DNA of 64,000 nt, taken from NCBI RefSeq assembly GCF_003991975.1, contig NZ_CP029822.1:372001-436000 (forward strand), read 5' to 3'. Both the position numbers and the translations under genes were made by a program. Below, one piece after another: positions 17,051 through 25,996 of the stretch. The first letter of the stretch is position 1; each line of letters begins with the position of its first letter. Source of the DNA: Entomomonas moraniae. GTDB taxonomy: Bacteria > Pseudomonadota > Gammaproteobacteria > Pseudomonadales > Pseudomonadaceae. The notes below the pieces were generated by a model. The model had not been told where the DNA came from, did not search any database, and saw only the letters and a list, made by a program, of their open reading frames with translations.

Positions 17051-20020
17051 ATGTATAAGCCAAGTTTAAAAAAAATGTCCCTTTTAGCTATCACTATAGC
17101 CACGTCATCGAGTGTTTATGCTCTGGACTGTTCTCTTGATACTATAATAGGAACAAAAACTTGCACAACACACGGAGCAGAAGAAAACTCTGTCATTCGA
17201 GAAACCTCACCAAATTATTCTAATTTAGTGATTGATAATGTTAATTTAAATGGTACTGGGCAAATGATTGGTTTTGGCCCTGGGCCGGAGAGACCAGAGT
17301 TAGCCAATAATCCTGATTTATTTTTGCAAATTTCTAACTCTAATATTAAAAGCAGTTCTAGCAATAGTTGGATTTATGGAGGTTTTGCTGCAATTCCAGC
17401 AGAACAAAAGCCTTCACAAAAAGTTTCAATGAATGCCAGTGACTCTACCATTACTATGACAAATGGAGCTGGACGTACCAATGGGCTACTCATAGAATCT
17501 GGTTGGGCAGGATCTGGTACTGGCTATATGAATATAGCTAATACACAAGTTAAGGTAAATACAACAAATACAAGCGATGTAGGTAGCTCAGGCATTGGTG
17601 TAACGGCTAACTATATTGCAGAAATAACCATAGATAAAAACAGTTCGGTAACCACTTCTGGCGACTATACAAGTGCAGTAGCAATTACGGGAAACAATGA
17701 TAAGATCAATTCACTTGATTCAACACTAACTAATGGTCATCAACTTATAGACAATCAGGGCAATATTTCAGCTTCTGGTACAGGGTCTAACGGTATACAT
17801 GTTGTCAGCCGTGGCAATGGTGATACTGTAGTTAATAATAGTGGTTCTGTTAAACATATTGGTTCTGGCAAAGCAAATGCTATCAATATTCTTGCAGCAC
17901 AAGGAGGTACAACGAATATTAATAACACTGGTTCAGTCTCCAACGAAAGTGGATCCGGTATATATTATGGTAGCTACAATAATACGAGTAATTCAGGTAA
18001 CGTTACCATCAACAATACAGGAGGTAACATTACAGTTACAGGACAAACCAACTCCGGCATTTCTGTGAACTCAGCAGAAGAAGCCACTATTAATAACAGT
18101 GGTGGCATCACATCAAACTACGCTGGCATATCTGCCTCCGTTGTTAAAAATAGCACTATTTTTAATAGAGGCGAAATCACAATCAATGATGTTAATGGCT
18201 TAGCAGCAATTTATGCTAACAATACAGGCGCAACTAACATTACCAATGTTGGCATGCTAGTCACCTCTAATACCAATGCTAAAGGTATTTATGCCTCTGG
18301 CTTGAATACAACAAATATCATAAATAATGGTGAAATTAGCTCAGGTAATACAGCAATAGATATTGTCGCTGCTCAAGATATTAATAGCACGCTGCATGCT
18401 ACTAATAACGGTGAAATAACATCAGATATTGACAGTGTCATTTCAATAGCTAATTCTACAAGTAATTCTTCAGCTATTTTTGATAATAATGGAGAGATTA
18501 CAGGCTATGTTAACCTTGATAGTCTAGCCAATAATACAACCGCCTCCACGATGAATAATGAAGGCACTTGGACGGTTCGTGATGTTACCAATAGCAATGG
18601 CATTGTAAACAATAATTTTGGTAATGGTACACTCAATGGTATGTTAAATAACACGGGCACTATAACCATGGATAGCTCTGTAACAGAAGCCAACTTTAAT
18701 AATGTTGACATCACAAACTCAGGTTCATTTGCAATAGCTAGTAACTATGCCAATTATCAACCGATCAATATCAATTTCAATGGGAATTATATTGGCAATG
18801 GAGGTAGCTTGTACGTTCGTACTGATGTTCAAAACCTCACCACTGATCAATATAATATTTTAGGAGATGCCTCGGGAAGCTCTAAACTTTACGTTAAGCT
18901 AATTAATGCTGCTAATCCAAAAGCGATTGGTACTGAAGGGTTAGAGGTTGTTATCGTTGGCGGCACTAATAATCTTAACTTAACTCTGGGAAGACCTGTC
19001 ACAGCAGGAATGTATGAATACTTACTTTTCAAGAATAGCAATGATAACTGGGCATTAGGCACGCATACTGACCTGATTAACCCTGCCGTAGGTGCTTACC
19101 TAGCGAATCAGACGGCGGCAACAAGCATGTTTAACCACACACTTTATGATAGAGAAGGACAAGCCACTTTCACAGGCGGGAAGAGTACAGCGGAGGCTAG
19201 AAATTTCTGGATCAGAACCAATATGCAACACGGCAGTTATGATAGTGTCGGTGGTAAATTGAGCAATCGCTCTCATACTTATAAAATAGAGTTTGGTAGC
19301 GATTTAGCTGTGTGGCGTTTACTAGACGGTAATTTCCATCTAGGCGTCATGGGTGGTTACGGTGACAATGAGACAAAAAGTCGTTCAAGAGCCACAGGAT
19401 CGAAAATCAAGGGAAAAGTACAAGGTTATAATGCAGGTGTTTATGGTACATGGTTCCAAAATGATGATGGAGCCCTTGGTCTCTATGTCGATACATGGAC
19501 ACAATTCGGTTGGTATCGTAATAGGGTAGAGGGTGATTCAATGAGTAGTACTAAACGTTATAATAGCAACGTTTGGACTAGTTCTATGGAGATTGGTTAT
19601 GGTATTTCGTTGGGCAAAGATGCCGCCTATGAGTACCTATTAACGCCACAAGCACAACTTACTTATAAACAATATGATGCAGATAACCAACATGATGCTA
19701 ATGACCTCTATGTTACGAGCAATAATGCCAGTGGACTTGATACAAGATTAGGTGCTCGCATTAGTGCAAGAGGTATAGATAAGCCGAGGGTAGAACCTTA
19801 TCTTGAATTGAACTGGTTAAATACAAATGCTAAAAATAGTCTAAAGTTCAATGGTACTAAATTACATGATGGCATTCCTGATAGCCGTTTAGAGGCTAAA
19901 ATTGGTTTACAAGGTCATATTACAGATCGTTTAAGTATGGGCGCTCAAGTGAGTGGTAACTGGGGTGATAATAGCTATAAAGAATATCAAGGTACATTAA
20001 ATATGAGCTATAAATTCTAA
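17051..20020 (+). CDS. Autotransporter (type V secretion) with beta-helix passenger
   Basis: From ATG 17051 (GGAG upstream) the 989-residue protein has a signal peptide (SLLAITIATSSSVYA), a passenger of about 670 residues and a C-terminal barrel. The passenger has many Asn/Gly/Ser-rich turns such as NNSG, NNTG and NNGEI, typical of parallel beta-helices. The barrel (from about GKSTAEARNFWIRTN) ends in MSYKF, the aromatic-ending signature used by BamA. A passenger cysteine pair lies just after the signal. Likely an adhesin or surface factor. It has its own terminator and lies inside a prophage remnant, so it may be a lysogenic-conversion gene. Confidence 0.93.
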   Translation: MYKPSLKKMSLLAITIATSSSVYALDCSLDTIIGTKTCTTHGAEENSVIRETSPNYSNLVIDNVNLNGTGQMIGFGPGPERPELANNPDLFLQISNSNIKSSSSNSWIYGGFAAIPAEQKPSQKVSMNASDSTITMTNGAGRTNGLLIESGWAGSGTGYMNIANTQVKVNTTNTSDVGSSGIGVTANYIAEITIDKNSSVTTSGDYTSAVAITGNNDKINSLDSTLTNGHQLIDNQGNISASGTGSNGIHVVSRGNGDTVVNNSGSVKHIGSGKANAINILAAQGGTTNINNTGSVSNESGSGIYYGSYNNTSNSGNVTINNTGGNITVTGQTNSGISVNSAEEATINNSGGITSNYAGISASVVKNSTIFNRGEITINDVNGLAAIYANNTGATNITNVGMLVTSNTNAKGIYASGLNTTNIINNGEISSGNTAIDIVAAQDINSTLHATNNGEITSDIDSVISIANSTSNSSAIFDNNGEITGYVNLDSLANNTTASTMNNEGTWTVRDVTNSNGIVNNNFGNGTLNGMLNNTGTITMDSSVTEANFNNVDITNSGSFAIASNYANYQPININFNGNYIGNGGSLYVRTDVQNLTTDQYNILGDASGSSKLYVKLINAANPKAIGTEGLEVVIVGGTNNLNLTLGRPVTAGMYEYLLFKNSNDNWALGTHTDLINPAVGAYLANQTAATSMFNHTLYDREGQATFTGGKSTAEARNFWIRTNMQHGSYDSVGGKLSNRSHTYKIEFGSDLAVWRLLDGNFHLGVMGGYGDNETKSRSRATGSKIKGKVQGYNAGVYGTWFQNDDGALGLYVDTWTQFGWYRNRVEGDSMSSTKRYNSNVWTSSMEIGYGISLGKDAAYEYLLTPQAQLTYKQYDADNQHDANDLYVTSNNASGLDTRLGARISARGIDKPRVEPYLELNWLNTNAKNSLKFNGTKLHDGIPDSRLEAKIGLQGHITDRLSMGAQVSGNWGDNSYKEYQGTLNMSYKF

Positions 20021-20046
20021 TAATCACACTTAAACAATAATCTCTC

Positions 20047-20076
20047 TTGGCCGAGCTTCATAACTCGCTCGGCTAA
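20047..20076 (+). terminator. Terminator after the autotransporter gene
   Basis: A ten-pair stem, TTGGCCGAGC (20047-20056) with GCTCGGCTAA (20067-20076, one G-T pair), lies 27 bases after the stop. A strong T tract is missing. Confidence 0.65.
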
Positions 20077-20402
20077 TTCATATGGTTTCTCTCCCGCATT
20101 ATTTCAGCAAGCTTTATTCAAGTTATTTGCCGCATACCAATATAAAAGAAAGACTTTTCTACTAAATAACTGCTTTTGATACAAAGTTTTCTCTCGTAAG
20201 TAGAGTGCAAAAGAGTAAGCTAAAATCTACGCTATTATGGTTTTATGATGAGTTAATCTTTATTGAACTTAAAAAAATGCTATTTAAAGCCCTACCGCTA
20301 TATGACTCTAAATAAATTGCATATTACATGTGATATGATAACATGGTTACATGTAATTATATTAATTGTAATTAATTTTTCGTATTAAAGGAGTTAACCA
20401 AT
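20077..20402. other. Intergenic region without a visible gene
   Basis: AT-rich DNA with a palindrome-like stretch near 20328-20355 (ACATGTGATATGATAACATG, then TTACATGTAA). This may be the promoter or operator of the following membrane-protein genes. No coding stretch is seen. Confidence 0.4.
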
Positions 20403-20762
20403 ATGGTAATTATAAGTCTTTTAGGGATGGCATTTGTTTTTGCCTTAGTTTCTGCAATTAACGCAGTTGGTACCTATTTTGCTGCATCGTTGGCTGAAGC
20501 AGAATATCCTGATTATAAACAAACATTTCTAACTATTTTTTTTGGATATATGATATTTACTGGTATTATCGTCCTGTTAAGTATATTAAAGATGACGAGT
20601 AACTTCTTTGTTTTTGTTACTTGGTTTGCTGTATTGGGATGGGTGATTTATCAGCTAATCAATAAACTAGGCATTGAGGGTAATAAGAATATTATTATCT
20701 TTATTGGAATGTCATTCTTTTTTAATATTATAATTGGTGCCATACTTGGTATGATCTTCTGA
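20403..20762 (+). CDS. Small membrane protein, four helices
   Basis: The 119-residue protein is nearly all hydrophobic with four predicted membrane helices and a good AAAGGAG ribosome site. No family is recognised. It is the first of two small membrane-protein genes between the autotransporter and the virion genes. It may be unrelated to the phage. Confidence 0.6.
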   Translation: MVIISLLGMAFVFALVSAINAVGTYFAASLAEAEYPDYKQTFLTIFFGYMIFTGIIVLLSILKMTSNFFVFVTWFAVLGWVIYQLINKLGIEGNKNIIIFIGMSFFFNIIIGAILGMIF

Positions 20763-20805
20763 TTAATTACGTTTGCCTAATAAACGCTAAGGAACATTGC
20801 GCTGT

Positions 20806-21270
20806 ATGAAAATTAGGGTTAGTCATATTCTAAAAACACTGGCTGTATTATTATTTATTGGGGGTATCTGCTCTTTATTTATAAAACAGCCCATCAAGCC
20901 GATTACTCATAAGCAAAAAGAGTTATACAGTAGCACCCTCTATCAGTATTTAGATAAATCGGGTAAGGAGAAGAAAGCGTGGGTGACTTCAATTAGAAAT
21001 AACAAAGACAATACAAGTGATATTGTTGTTAAGTTCTTTGATGAATACGGTCAAACAAAAGAAGCTTTTATTCCTCTGATTAAAGTAAAATATAACGAAG
21101 GTGATTTTGTCGATATTCTTTACAATGTTAATGCTCCTGAACAAGCTCGGATTCTTCCAGATGCAGAGACAGTCTATAACTGGCCATTGCTTGGTTGGTG
21201 TCTTTCTATAGGTGTTGTGCTGTATTGGTTAGGCATGTTCCGCCAAAAGGTCTCAGGTGGCATTGAATAA
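20806..21270 (+). CDS. DUF3592-like membrane protein
   Basis: From ATG 20806 the 154-residue protein has an N-terminal membrane helix, an outer domain of about 95 residues and a C-terminal helix (WPLLGWCLSIGVVLYWLGMF). The pattern VVKFFDEYGQTKEAFIP ... YNEGDFVDILYNVNAPEQARI resembles DUF3592 proteins. Function unknown. A hairpin terminator follows before the virion genes, so it is transcribed separately from them. Confidence 0.6.
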   Translation: MKIRVSHILKTLAVLLFIGGICSLFIKQPIKPITHKQKELYSSTLYQYLDKSGKEKKAWVTSIRNNKDNTSDIVVKFFDEYGQTKEAFIPLIKVKYNEGDFVDILYNVNAPEQARILPDAETVYNWPLLGWCLSIGVVLYWLGMFRQKVSGGIE

Positions 21271-21312
21271 ATAACGACAGTTGGAAAACAAACCACCCCT
21301 ATCTCTCACACT

Positions 21313-21338
21313 AAAACCCTCACAACGAGGGTTTTTTT
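21313..21338 (+). terminator. Rho-independent terminator touching the next start codon
   Basis: Stem AACCCTC (21315-21321) / GAGGGTT (21327-21333) is followed by seven T. The T run ends directly at the ATG of the next gene, and GAGG of the right arm is at ribosome-site distance from it. Confidence 0.75.
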
Positions 21339-21590
21339 ATGTCCATATATCAAGCAAAACAAAAAGCGCGTGGTCGCTATGGAGTATTGACTCCAGCCAA
21401 TGAGTGGCTTGTTAATTTTTTAGGTGATAAAGAACAAGCACAGGCTAAAGCCGATGAACTCAATCAACAAGCACAACTAAAACAGCCTGCAACGGTTGTG
21501 AATACAACTAGTGCGCTCAATTCTAATAAAAGTCGGAAAATTCATTTCACGCTAACTGATAAAGGTTGGATAAGTACAGGAGAGTCATAA
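21339..21590 (+). CDS. Small virion-operon protein of unknown function
   Basis: The 83-residue protein starts directly at the T run of a terminator hairpin, with GAGG in the hairpin as the only ribosome site. It is basic, has ARGRYGVLTPANEWLV and a Gln/Ala-rich middle. It overlaps the next gene by one base (TAATG) and so belongs to the portal operon. No family is recognised. Confidence 0.6.
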   Translation: MSIYQAKQKARGRYGVLTPANEWLVNFLGDKEQAQAKADELNQQAQLKQPATVVNTTSALNSNKSRKIHFTLTDKGWISTGES

Positions 21591-21829
21591 TGGGTGGTGT
21601 AAAAAAAACATTTAAAAAATTAACTAGTGCTATCGGTTTAGGTGGATCAAAAACACCTAAAGTTATAGAGCGAGACCCACAAAAAGAAGCGGAAGAGGCT
21701 GCTAATAAAGCGGCTGAAACAGCTAATCTTGAACTAGCACAAAAGAAAAAGCAGCGCCGGGCCAGTAGCCTTTTATCGACAGGTGGTGAACAAGGTAGCG
21801 CTAGCAGTAAGCAAACATTAGGTGGTTAA
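21590..21829 (+). CDS. Small phage virion-operon protein
   Basis: From ATG 21590 the 79-residue protein has an N-terminal basic glycine-rich stretch (GGVKKTFKKLTSAIGLGGS), a charged helix with many Ala and Glu (EAEEAANKAAETANLELAQ), and RRASSLLSTGG near the end. Such short proteins precede portal genes in podovirus-like operons. A role is not known. It is preceded by AGGAGAG and ends three bases before the portal ATG. Confidence 0.65.
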   Translation: MGGVKKTFKKLTSAIGLGGSKTPKVIERDPQKEAEEAANKAAETANLELAQKKKQRRASSLLSTGGEQGSASSKQTLGG

Positions 21830-21832
21830 TTG

Positions 21833-23404
21833 ATGGAAAACCTAGCCAATAAAATTAGTAGTCGCCTGACAACATTACAATCATTACGCAAACCGCATGA
21901 ACAAGTATGGAAAGAATGTTTTGATTTTTCATTTCCTATCCGTGGTGCAGGTTTTAATAGTGAAGTTGTCACGTCTTCAACCATACAGCGCAAAAAATCG
22001 CAGCTATTTGATTCAACGTTAACCGATGCGGCACGTACACAGGCCAGTGCTATCATTAGTGGTTTAACACCTGCTAACTCAAGATGGTTTGGTTTAGATG
22101 TGGACCATGCAAGTGATGAAGAAAAACGTTGGCTAGATCAGTCGGCTGATGTTCTATGGCGCAATATTCACAACTCCAATTTTGACTCTGCTGCGTATGA
22201 GGGAAATCTTGACTTAATGAGTGCCGGTTGGTTTGCACTATATATTGATACTGACCGAGAAAAGGGCGGTTTTGTTTTTCAGCTATGGCCAATAGCCAGT
22301 GTGTATTGTGATACAAGCCGTGCTGATGAAAAAATTGATATCGTCTATCGTTGTTATGAACTCACCGCAGAACAAGCCGTTAATGAATACGGCGATGCCT
22401 TAGCGGAGAAAGTTAAAAAACAAGCAGAGCGAGAACCAAGCAGTAAAATACGATTTGTTCACGCTATTTATCCAAGAAAGGATGGTAAACAAGGCGAGGT
22501 AGCCAAAAAACTACCAATTGCCTCTGTACACGTAGACTTAGACAATAAACGTGTGGTCAGAGAGAGTGGCTATAATGAAATGCCAGTGGTTATTCCACGA
22601 TGGATGCAAATTCCACAAAGTGTCTATGCCATAGGCCCTGTTTCTGATGCGTTACCAGATGCCAAAACACTCAATGAAATAAAGCGTATGGAACTTGCTA
22701 ATGCTGACCTTGCAATCAGTGGTATGTGGATTGCACAAGATGATGGCATTTTAAATCCACAAGCAATCACCGTCGGTCCTCGCAAAGTTATTATTGCCAA
22801 TAGTGTTGATAGCATGCGACCTTTGCACAGTGGTGCTGATTTTAATATCTCATTTACCAAGTGTGAGCAACTGCAAGCGGCTATTCGTAAAATTATGCTG
22901 GCGGATCAGCTACAACCACAAAATGGCCCAGCGATGACGGCCACAGAAGTGAATATGCGCCAGCAATTAATTAGGCAGCTATTAGGCCCTATTTATGGAC
23001 GAATGCAAGCAGAGTATTTACAGCCTTTGATCGAGCGTTGCTTTGGTATCGCTTTTCGTGCAGGTGTCTTTGCAGATGCCCCTGAATCATTAGTGAAAAA
23101 ATACATTAATGTTAAATACGTAAGTCCAATGGCACGTGCGCAAAAATTTGATGAAGTCACCGCGATTAGTAACTTTGTACAAATGGCCATACAAAGTGCT
23201 CAAGTTAATCAAGGCGTGCTCGACAATATTGATTTTGATAAAGCAACACGCTTTACAGGTGAAGCGTTGGGTGTTCCTGCACAAGTTGTTAGAACAGAAC
23301 AGGAAATTGAAACCATTCGTCAACAGCGCGCAGAGCAAGAGCAAGCTATGCAATTACAAATGGCACAACAGCAGATGATGGCACAGCAAGGGGCTGAACA
23401 ATGA
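21833..23404 (+). CDS. Phage head-to-tail connector (portal) protein
   Basis: The ~523-residue protein resembles podovirus portal proteins of the head-tail connector family: RLTTLQSLRKPHEQVWKECFDFSFPIRG at the start, ASAIISGLTPANSRWFGL, GPVSDALPDAKTLNEIKRMEL, and the helical MTATEVNMRQQLIRQLLGPIYGRMQAEYLQPLIERCF region. It forms the ring through which DNA enters the head. The C-terminus is a Gln/Met-rich tail. The gene looks full length even though most partner genes are gone. It overlaps the next gene by four bases. Confidence 0.92.
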   Translation: MENLANKISSRLTTLQSLRKPHEQVWKECFDFSFPIRGAGFNSEVVTSSTIQRKKSQLFDSTLTDAARTQASAIISGLTPANSRWFGLDVDHASDEEKRWLDQSADVLWRNIHNSNFDSAAYEGNLDLMSAGWFALYIDTDREKGGFVFQLWPIASVYCDTSRADEKIDIVYRCYELTAEQAVNEYGDALAEKVKKQAEREPSSKIRFVHAIYPRKDGKQGEVAKKLPIASVHVDLDNKRVVRESGYNEMPVVIPRWMQIPQSVYAIGPVSDALPDAKTLNEIKRMELANADLAISGMWIAQDDGILNPQAITVGPRKVIIANSVDSMRPLHSGADFNISFTKCEQLQAAIRKIMLADQLQPQNGPAMTATEVNMRQQLIRQLLGPIYGRMQAEYLQPLIERCFGIAFRAGVFADAPESLVKKYINVKYVSPMARAQKFDEVTAISNFVQMAIQSAQVNQGVLDNIDFDKATRFTGEALGVPAQVVRTEQEIETIRQQRAEQEQAMQLQMAQQQMMAQQGAEQ

Positions 23405-23625
23405 AACAAAAACCAAATGAATTTGATTACCAACGCCTTTTTGAACAAACAGCGGGAGGGGAAGCCATTTTGGATGATTTAATTACAAGATTTTCATTAC
23501 CTCCCTCATTTGATGAGCATAATGCGGAGATTAAAACCTATTACCGAGCAGGTCAACGCAGTGTCATTGATTTTATTCTTTCTCGAATTAACAGAGCAAA
23601 CGGAGCAGTAGACCATGCTGAATAA
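23401..23625 (+). CDS. Bbp19-family phage protein
   Basis: The 74-residue protein (FDYQRLFEQTAGGEAILDDLITRF ... YRAGQRSVIDFILSRI) fits the Bbp19 family of small proteins found between portal and scaffold genes of BPP-1-like podoviruses. The function is not established. It overlaps both neighbours (ATGA with the portal, 11 bases with the scaffold), so the three are translated together. Confidence 0.8.
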   Translation: MKQKPNEFDYQRLFEQTAGGEAILDDLITRFSLPPSFDEHNAEIKTYYRAGQRSVIDFILSRINRANGAVDHAE

Positions 23626-24403
23626 ACAGTTTTTTACTTATGACAATGAAGCCTATGGGGATGATGGATTAAATGCTGCTATGAGTGCAGGTTCTATTTT
23701 GGGTGCTAATGAAGAAGCTCAAAATGAAGTATTTTTACCTGAAAAGTATCAAGTGTTGAAAGAAGACGGTACGGTAGATTTAGAGCAAAGTGCCAGAAAA
23801 CTTTCAGAAGGCTATAGCCATTTGGAGCGGCGCCTAGGAACGGGGGATGTACCACCACGTAGCCCAGAAGAGTATCAAGTTGATTTTAATTCAGAGGTTT
23901 ATAGTTTTGAAGACTTTAAACAAGAACCTGAAAATATTGAGTTTTTGAGTAAAGCCCATGAATTAGGTATGACGCAAAAGCAAGTTGAATTCGTGCTCAG
24001 TGAATATGCTAATCGTTTACCTGAATTAGTACAAGCAGGTAAAGAGTTAGACATAGAGGGTGCGCATCAGGTTCTTAGTGATGTATGGCGCACAGAGGGA
24101 GAGTTTAACCAAAATCTACGTACTGCTTACCAAGCATTCCAACGTTATGCGGCACCAGAAGATTTAGCGCATATTGACCAAATTGGAAATAATCCAATTG
24201 TGATTAAAATGCTCGCTAATATTGGTAAAGCTTTCCAAGAAGATATTGGCATTAGTCGTGCCAGTGGGTTTCAGCAGCAAGATATCAGACAGGTGATGAG
24301 CAGCGATGCTTATCGTAACCCTAATCACCCTGATCATAAAGCAACTCATGAACGTATCAAACGTTACTATGAGTCGACTTATGGTAACCAACCAATTGGC
24401 TAG
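23615..24403 (+). CDS. Phage capsid scaffold/assembly protein
   Basis: The 262-residue acidic, helix-rich protein contains FLPEKYQVLKEDGTVDLEQSARKLSEGYSHLERRLGTGDVPP, the usual beginning of podovirus scaffold proteins, and an Asp/Glu-rich middle. Such proteins guide capsid shell assembly and are then released. The major capsid gene, expected next, is missing: a 27-base palindrome and a PI-PLC gene follow. It is the last recognisable virion gene. Confidence 0.82.
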   Translation: MLNKQFFTYDNEAYGDDGLNAAMSAGSILGANEEAQNEVFLPEKYQVLKEDGTVDLEQSARKLSEGYSHLERRLGTGDVPPRSPEEYQVDFNSEVYSFEDFKQEPENIEFLSKAHELGMTQKQVEFVLSEYANRLPELVQAGKELDIEGAHQVLSDVWRTEGEFNQNLRTAYQAFQRYAAPEDLAHIDQIGNNPIVIKMLANIGKAFQEDIGISRASGFQQQDIRQVMSSDAYRNPNHPDHKATHERIKRYYESTYGNQPIG

Positions 24404-24409
24404 CAAAGA

Positions 24410-24436
24410 GGTTGATCGTAGAATCTACGATCGACC
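24410..24436. repeat. 27-base near-perfect palindrome at the end of the phage operon
   Basis: GGTTGATCGTAGA and TCTACGATCGACC pair over 13 positions (one G-T pair) around a single central A. There is no T run after it, so it is a poor terminator. It lies exactly where phage order breaks. Confidence 0.7.
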
Positions 24437-24462
24437 ATAGAACGATTGCAAAGGAGGAAATG

Positions 24463-25857
24463 ATGGTAGCAGTAATGAGAGATAATGATTTGTATCTCAC
24501 TGTGCCTATGGGGTATCAGCTGGTCAATGGTCGCTATAAAGTAATTGATGGCGCGGTGACGAGTAATCAACCAACGGATGTTAAAGCTGGTAGCGTATTA
24601 ACGTGTGGCGCTGATGGCAAACTAACATTTAGAGTAGGGCGAAAAGGCTCTTCGAGTGTTGCTAATTGGTTTAATCGTCAAATAGATGGAACCTCTAATA
24701 CAACCTTTGGACACACGGCGGATGAACTAAATTTTGCCTTCAGCGGGCGTTTAGAACTTAAACTGAGTAAAAATAATCAATTGGTTGATTATTATTTTGA
24801 TAATGTAGTCATTGCACAAGGTAGTAGTGGACTAGCAAATAACTGGTGGTTTGGAGGAATAACGGCTAAGTATATACAAAATCACCGTGCTGTTTTAGAG
24901 GGATACGACAATAAGCGACAAAGGATAGCTTTAACCTGTCATCGTGGTGGTAATTCGGTTAATAAGGTAGATATTTTACAGGTTCTTACCCAATCGGCTT
25001 GGATGGGTCAATTAAATCAAGCGCTGTATTTGGATCAAATAAATATGGTAGGTACGCATGATACAGGAACGTATTACGCCAGTGGTATTGAGAAAGATTA
25101 TGCAAAAACACAATCACTCACGATCGCTGAACAATTACGTGCAGGGATTCGTTATTTAGATGTGCGATGCCACCATATTTCAGATATGTTTACGATCCAT
25201 CATGGTTCGTTTTATATGAACTTGTATTTTAGAGACTTGCTTGAAGAGTGTAGGGACTTTTTAGCCAACAATCCTACCGAAACACTTATTATGCAGGTAA
25301 AGGAAGAACATAGCGATGCAGATAAGGAGACGAATACACGCTCTTTTTACGAAACCCTAAAAGTCTATATGGATCAGTCCCCTGATATATGGTACTTAGA
25401 AGACACTATTCCTACGTTAGCACAAGCAAAAGGAAAGATTATCTTAATTCGCCGTTTTGATCTTTCAGGTTCTACCGCACCGAAGAAACTCGGTATCTAT
25501 GCTGATTTTACAGACAATGCTACATTCACAACAGGCCATTTACGTGTTCAAGATGAGTATAAATACAGTTCAGTGAACAATAAATGGCAAGCATTTAGCA
25601 AGCTGATGGCCGAAGCAGCCAATAAAGATAAAAATACACGTTTATGGTTTATTAACTTTACCAGTGCAGCGGGTACTCCTATCGTAGACCCCACACCAGA
25701 AAGTATTGCAAAAGAAATGAATAATAAATTAATCAGTGCAATTGCTAAGTACTCGTTTGTCGGAACTGTTGTTATAGATTTTCCAGAGACTCCAGCAATT
25801 ATGATGACCATAGACAAAATCATTGATAAAAACTTTATTAATCCACTGTTCTCTTAA
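24463..25857 (+). CDS. PI-PLC-domain phosphodiesterase
   Basis: From ATG 24463 (AAGGAGG at the right distance) the ~464-residue protein has an unrecognised N-terminal ~185 residues and a C-terminal phosphatidylinositol-specific phospholipase C X-domain. This has MVGTHDTGTYY with the first catalytic His, IAEQLRAGIRYLDVRCHH, and FTIHHGSFYMNLYFRDLLEEC with the second His region. Such enzymes cut phosphoinositides or glycerophosphodiesters. No signal peptide is seen, so it acts inside the cell or leaves by another route (lysis, type VI or VII). It follows the phage scaffold gene. Confidence 0.85.
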   Translation: MVAVMRDNDLYLTVPMGYQLVNGRYKVIDGAVTSNQPTDVKAGSVLTCGADGKLTFRVGRKGSSSVANWFNRQIDGTSNTTFGHTADELNFAFSGRLELKLSKNNQLVDYYFDNVVIAQGSSGLANNWWFGGITAKYIQNHRAVLEGYDNKRQRIALTCHRGGNSVNKVDILQVLTQSAWMGQLNQALYLDQINMVGTHDTGTYYASGIEKDYAKTQSLTIAEQLRAGIRYLDVRCHHISDMFTIHHGSFYMNLYFRDLLEECRDFLANNPTETLIMQVKEEHSDADKETNTRSFYETLKVYMDQSPDIWYLEDTIPTLAQAKGKIILIRRFDLSGSTAPKKLGIYADFTDNATFTTGHLRVQDEYKYSSVNNKWQAFSKLMAEAANKDKNTRLWFINFTSAAGTPIVDPTPESIAKEMNNKLISAIAKYSFVGTVVIDFPETPAIMMTIDKIIDKNFINPLFS

Positions 25858-25996
25858 GATTTGATGTGTTATTAACCAAAAGGTACTGGCTATTAACGTA
25901 GTTAGTGTCTTTTTTTAGAGTGTATGAAGAGACCCTTTAATTAAACAAGCCCTTTGCTATGATATGATTATATTATTTTACTAGTAGATAGAGCTT

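Larger units (their letters stand above)
10188..24403. mobile_element. Decayed, rearranged prophage
   Basis: Phage genes for lysis, repression, replication, late activation and virion assembly lie in this stretch. Integrase, terminase, major capsid and all tail genes are not seen, so it cannot be complete. No tRNA or clear att duplication marks the borders; the left edge abuts the gshA stop. The right edge is set at the scaffold gene, with a palindrome directly after it. The PI-PLC gene beyond may be part of the same import. Confidence 0.75.

Noticed and set aside
10188-25857. Prophage attachment sites
   Set aside because: No tRNA or convincing direct repeat was found at either border, so no att site is reported.
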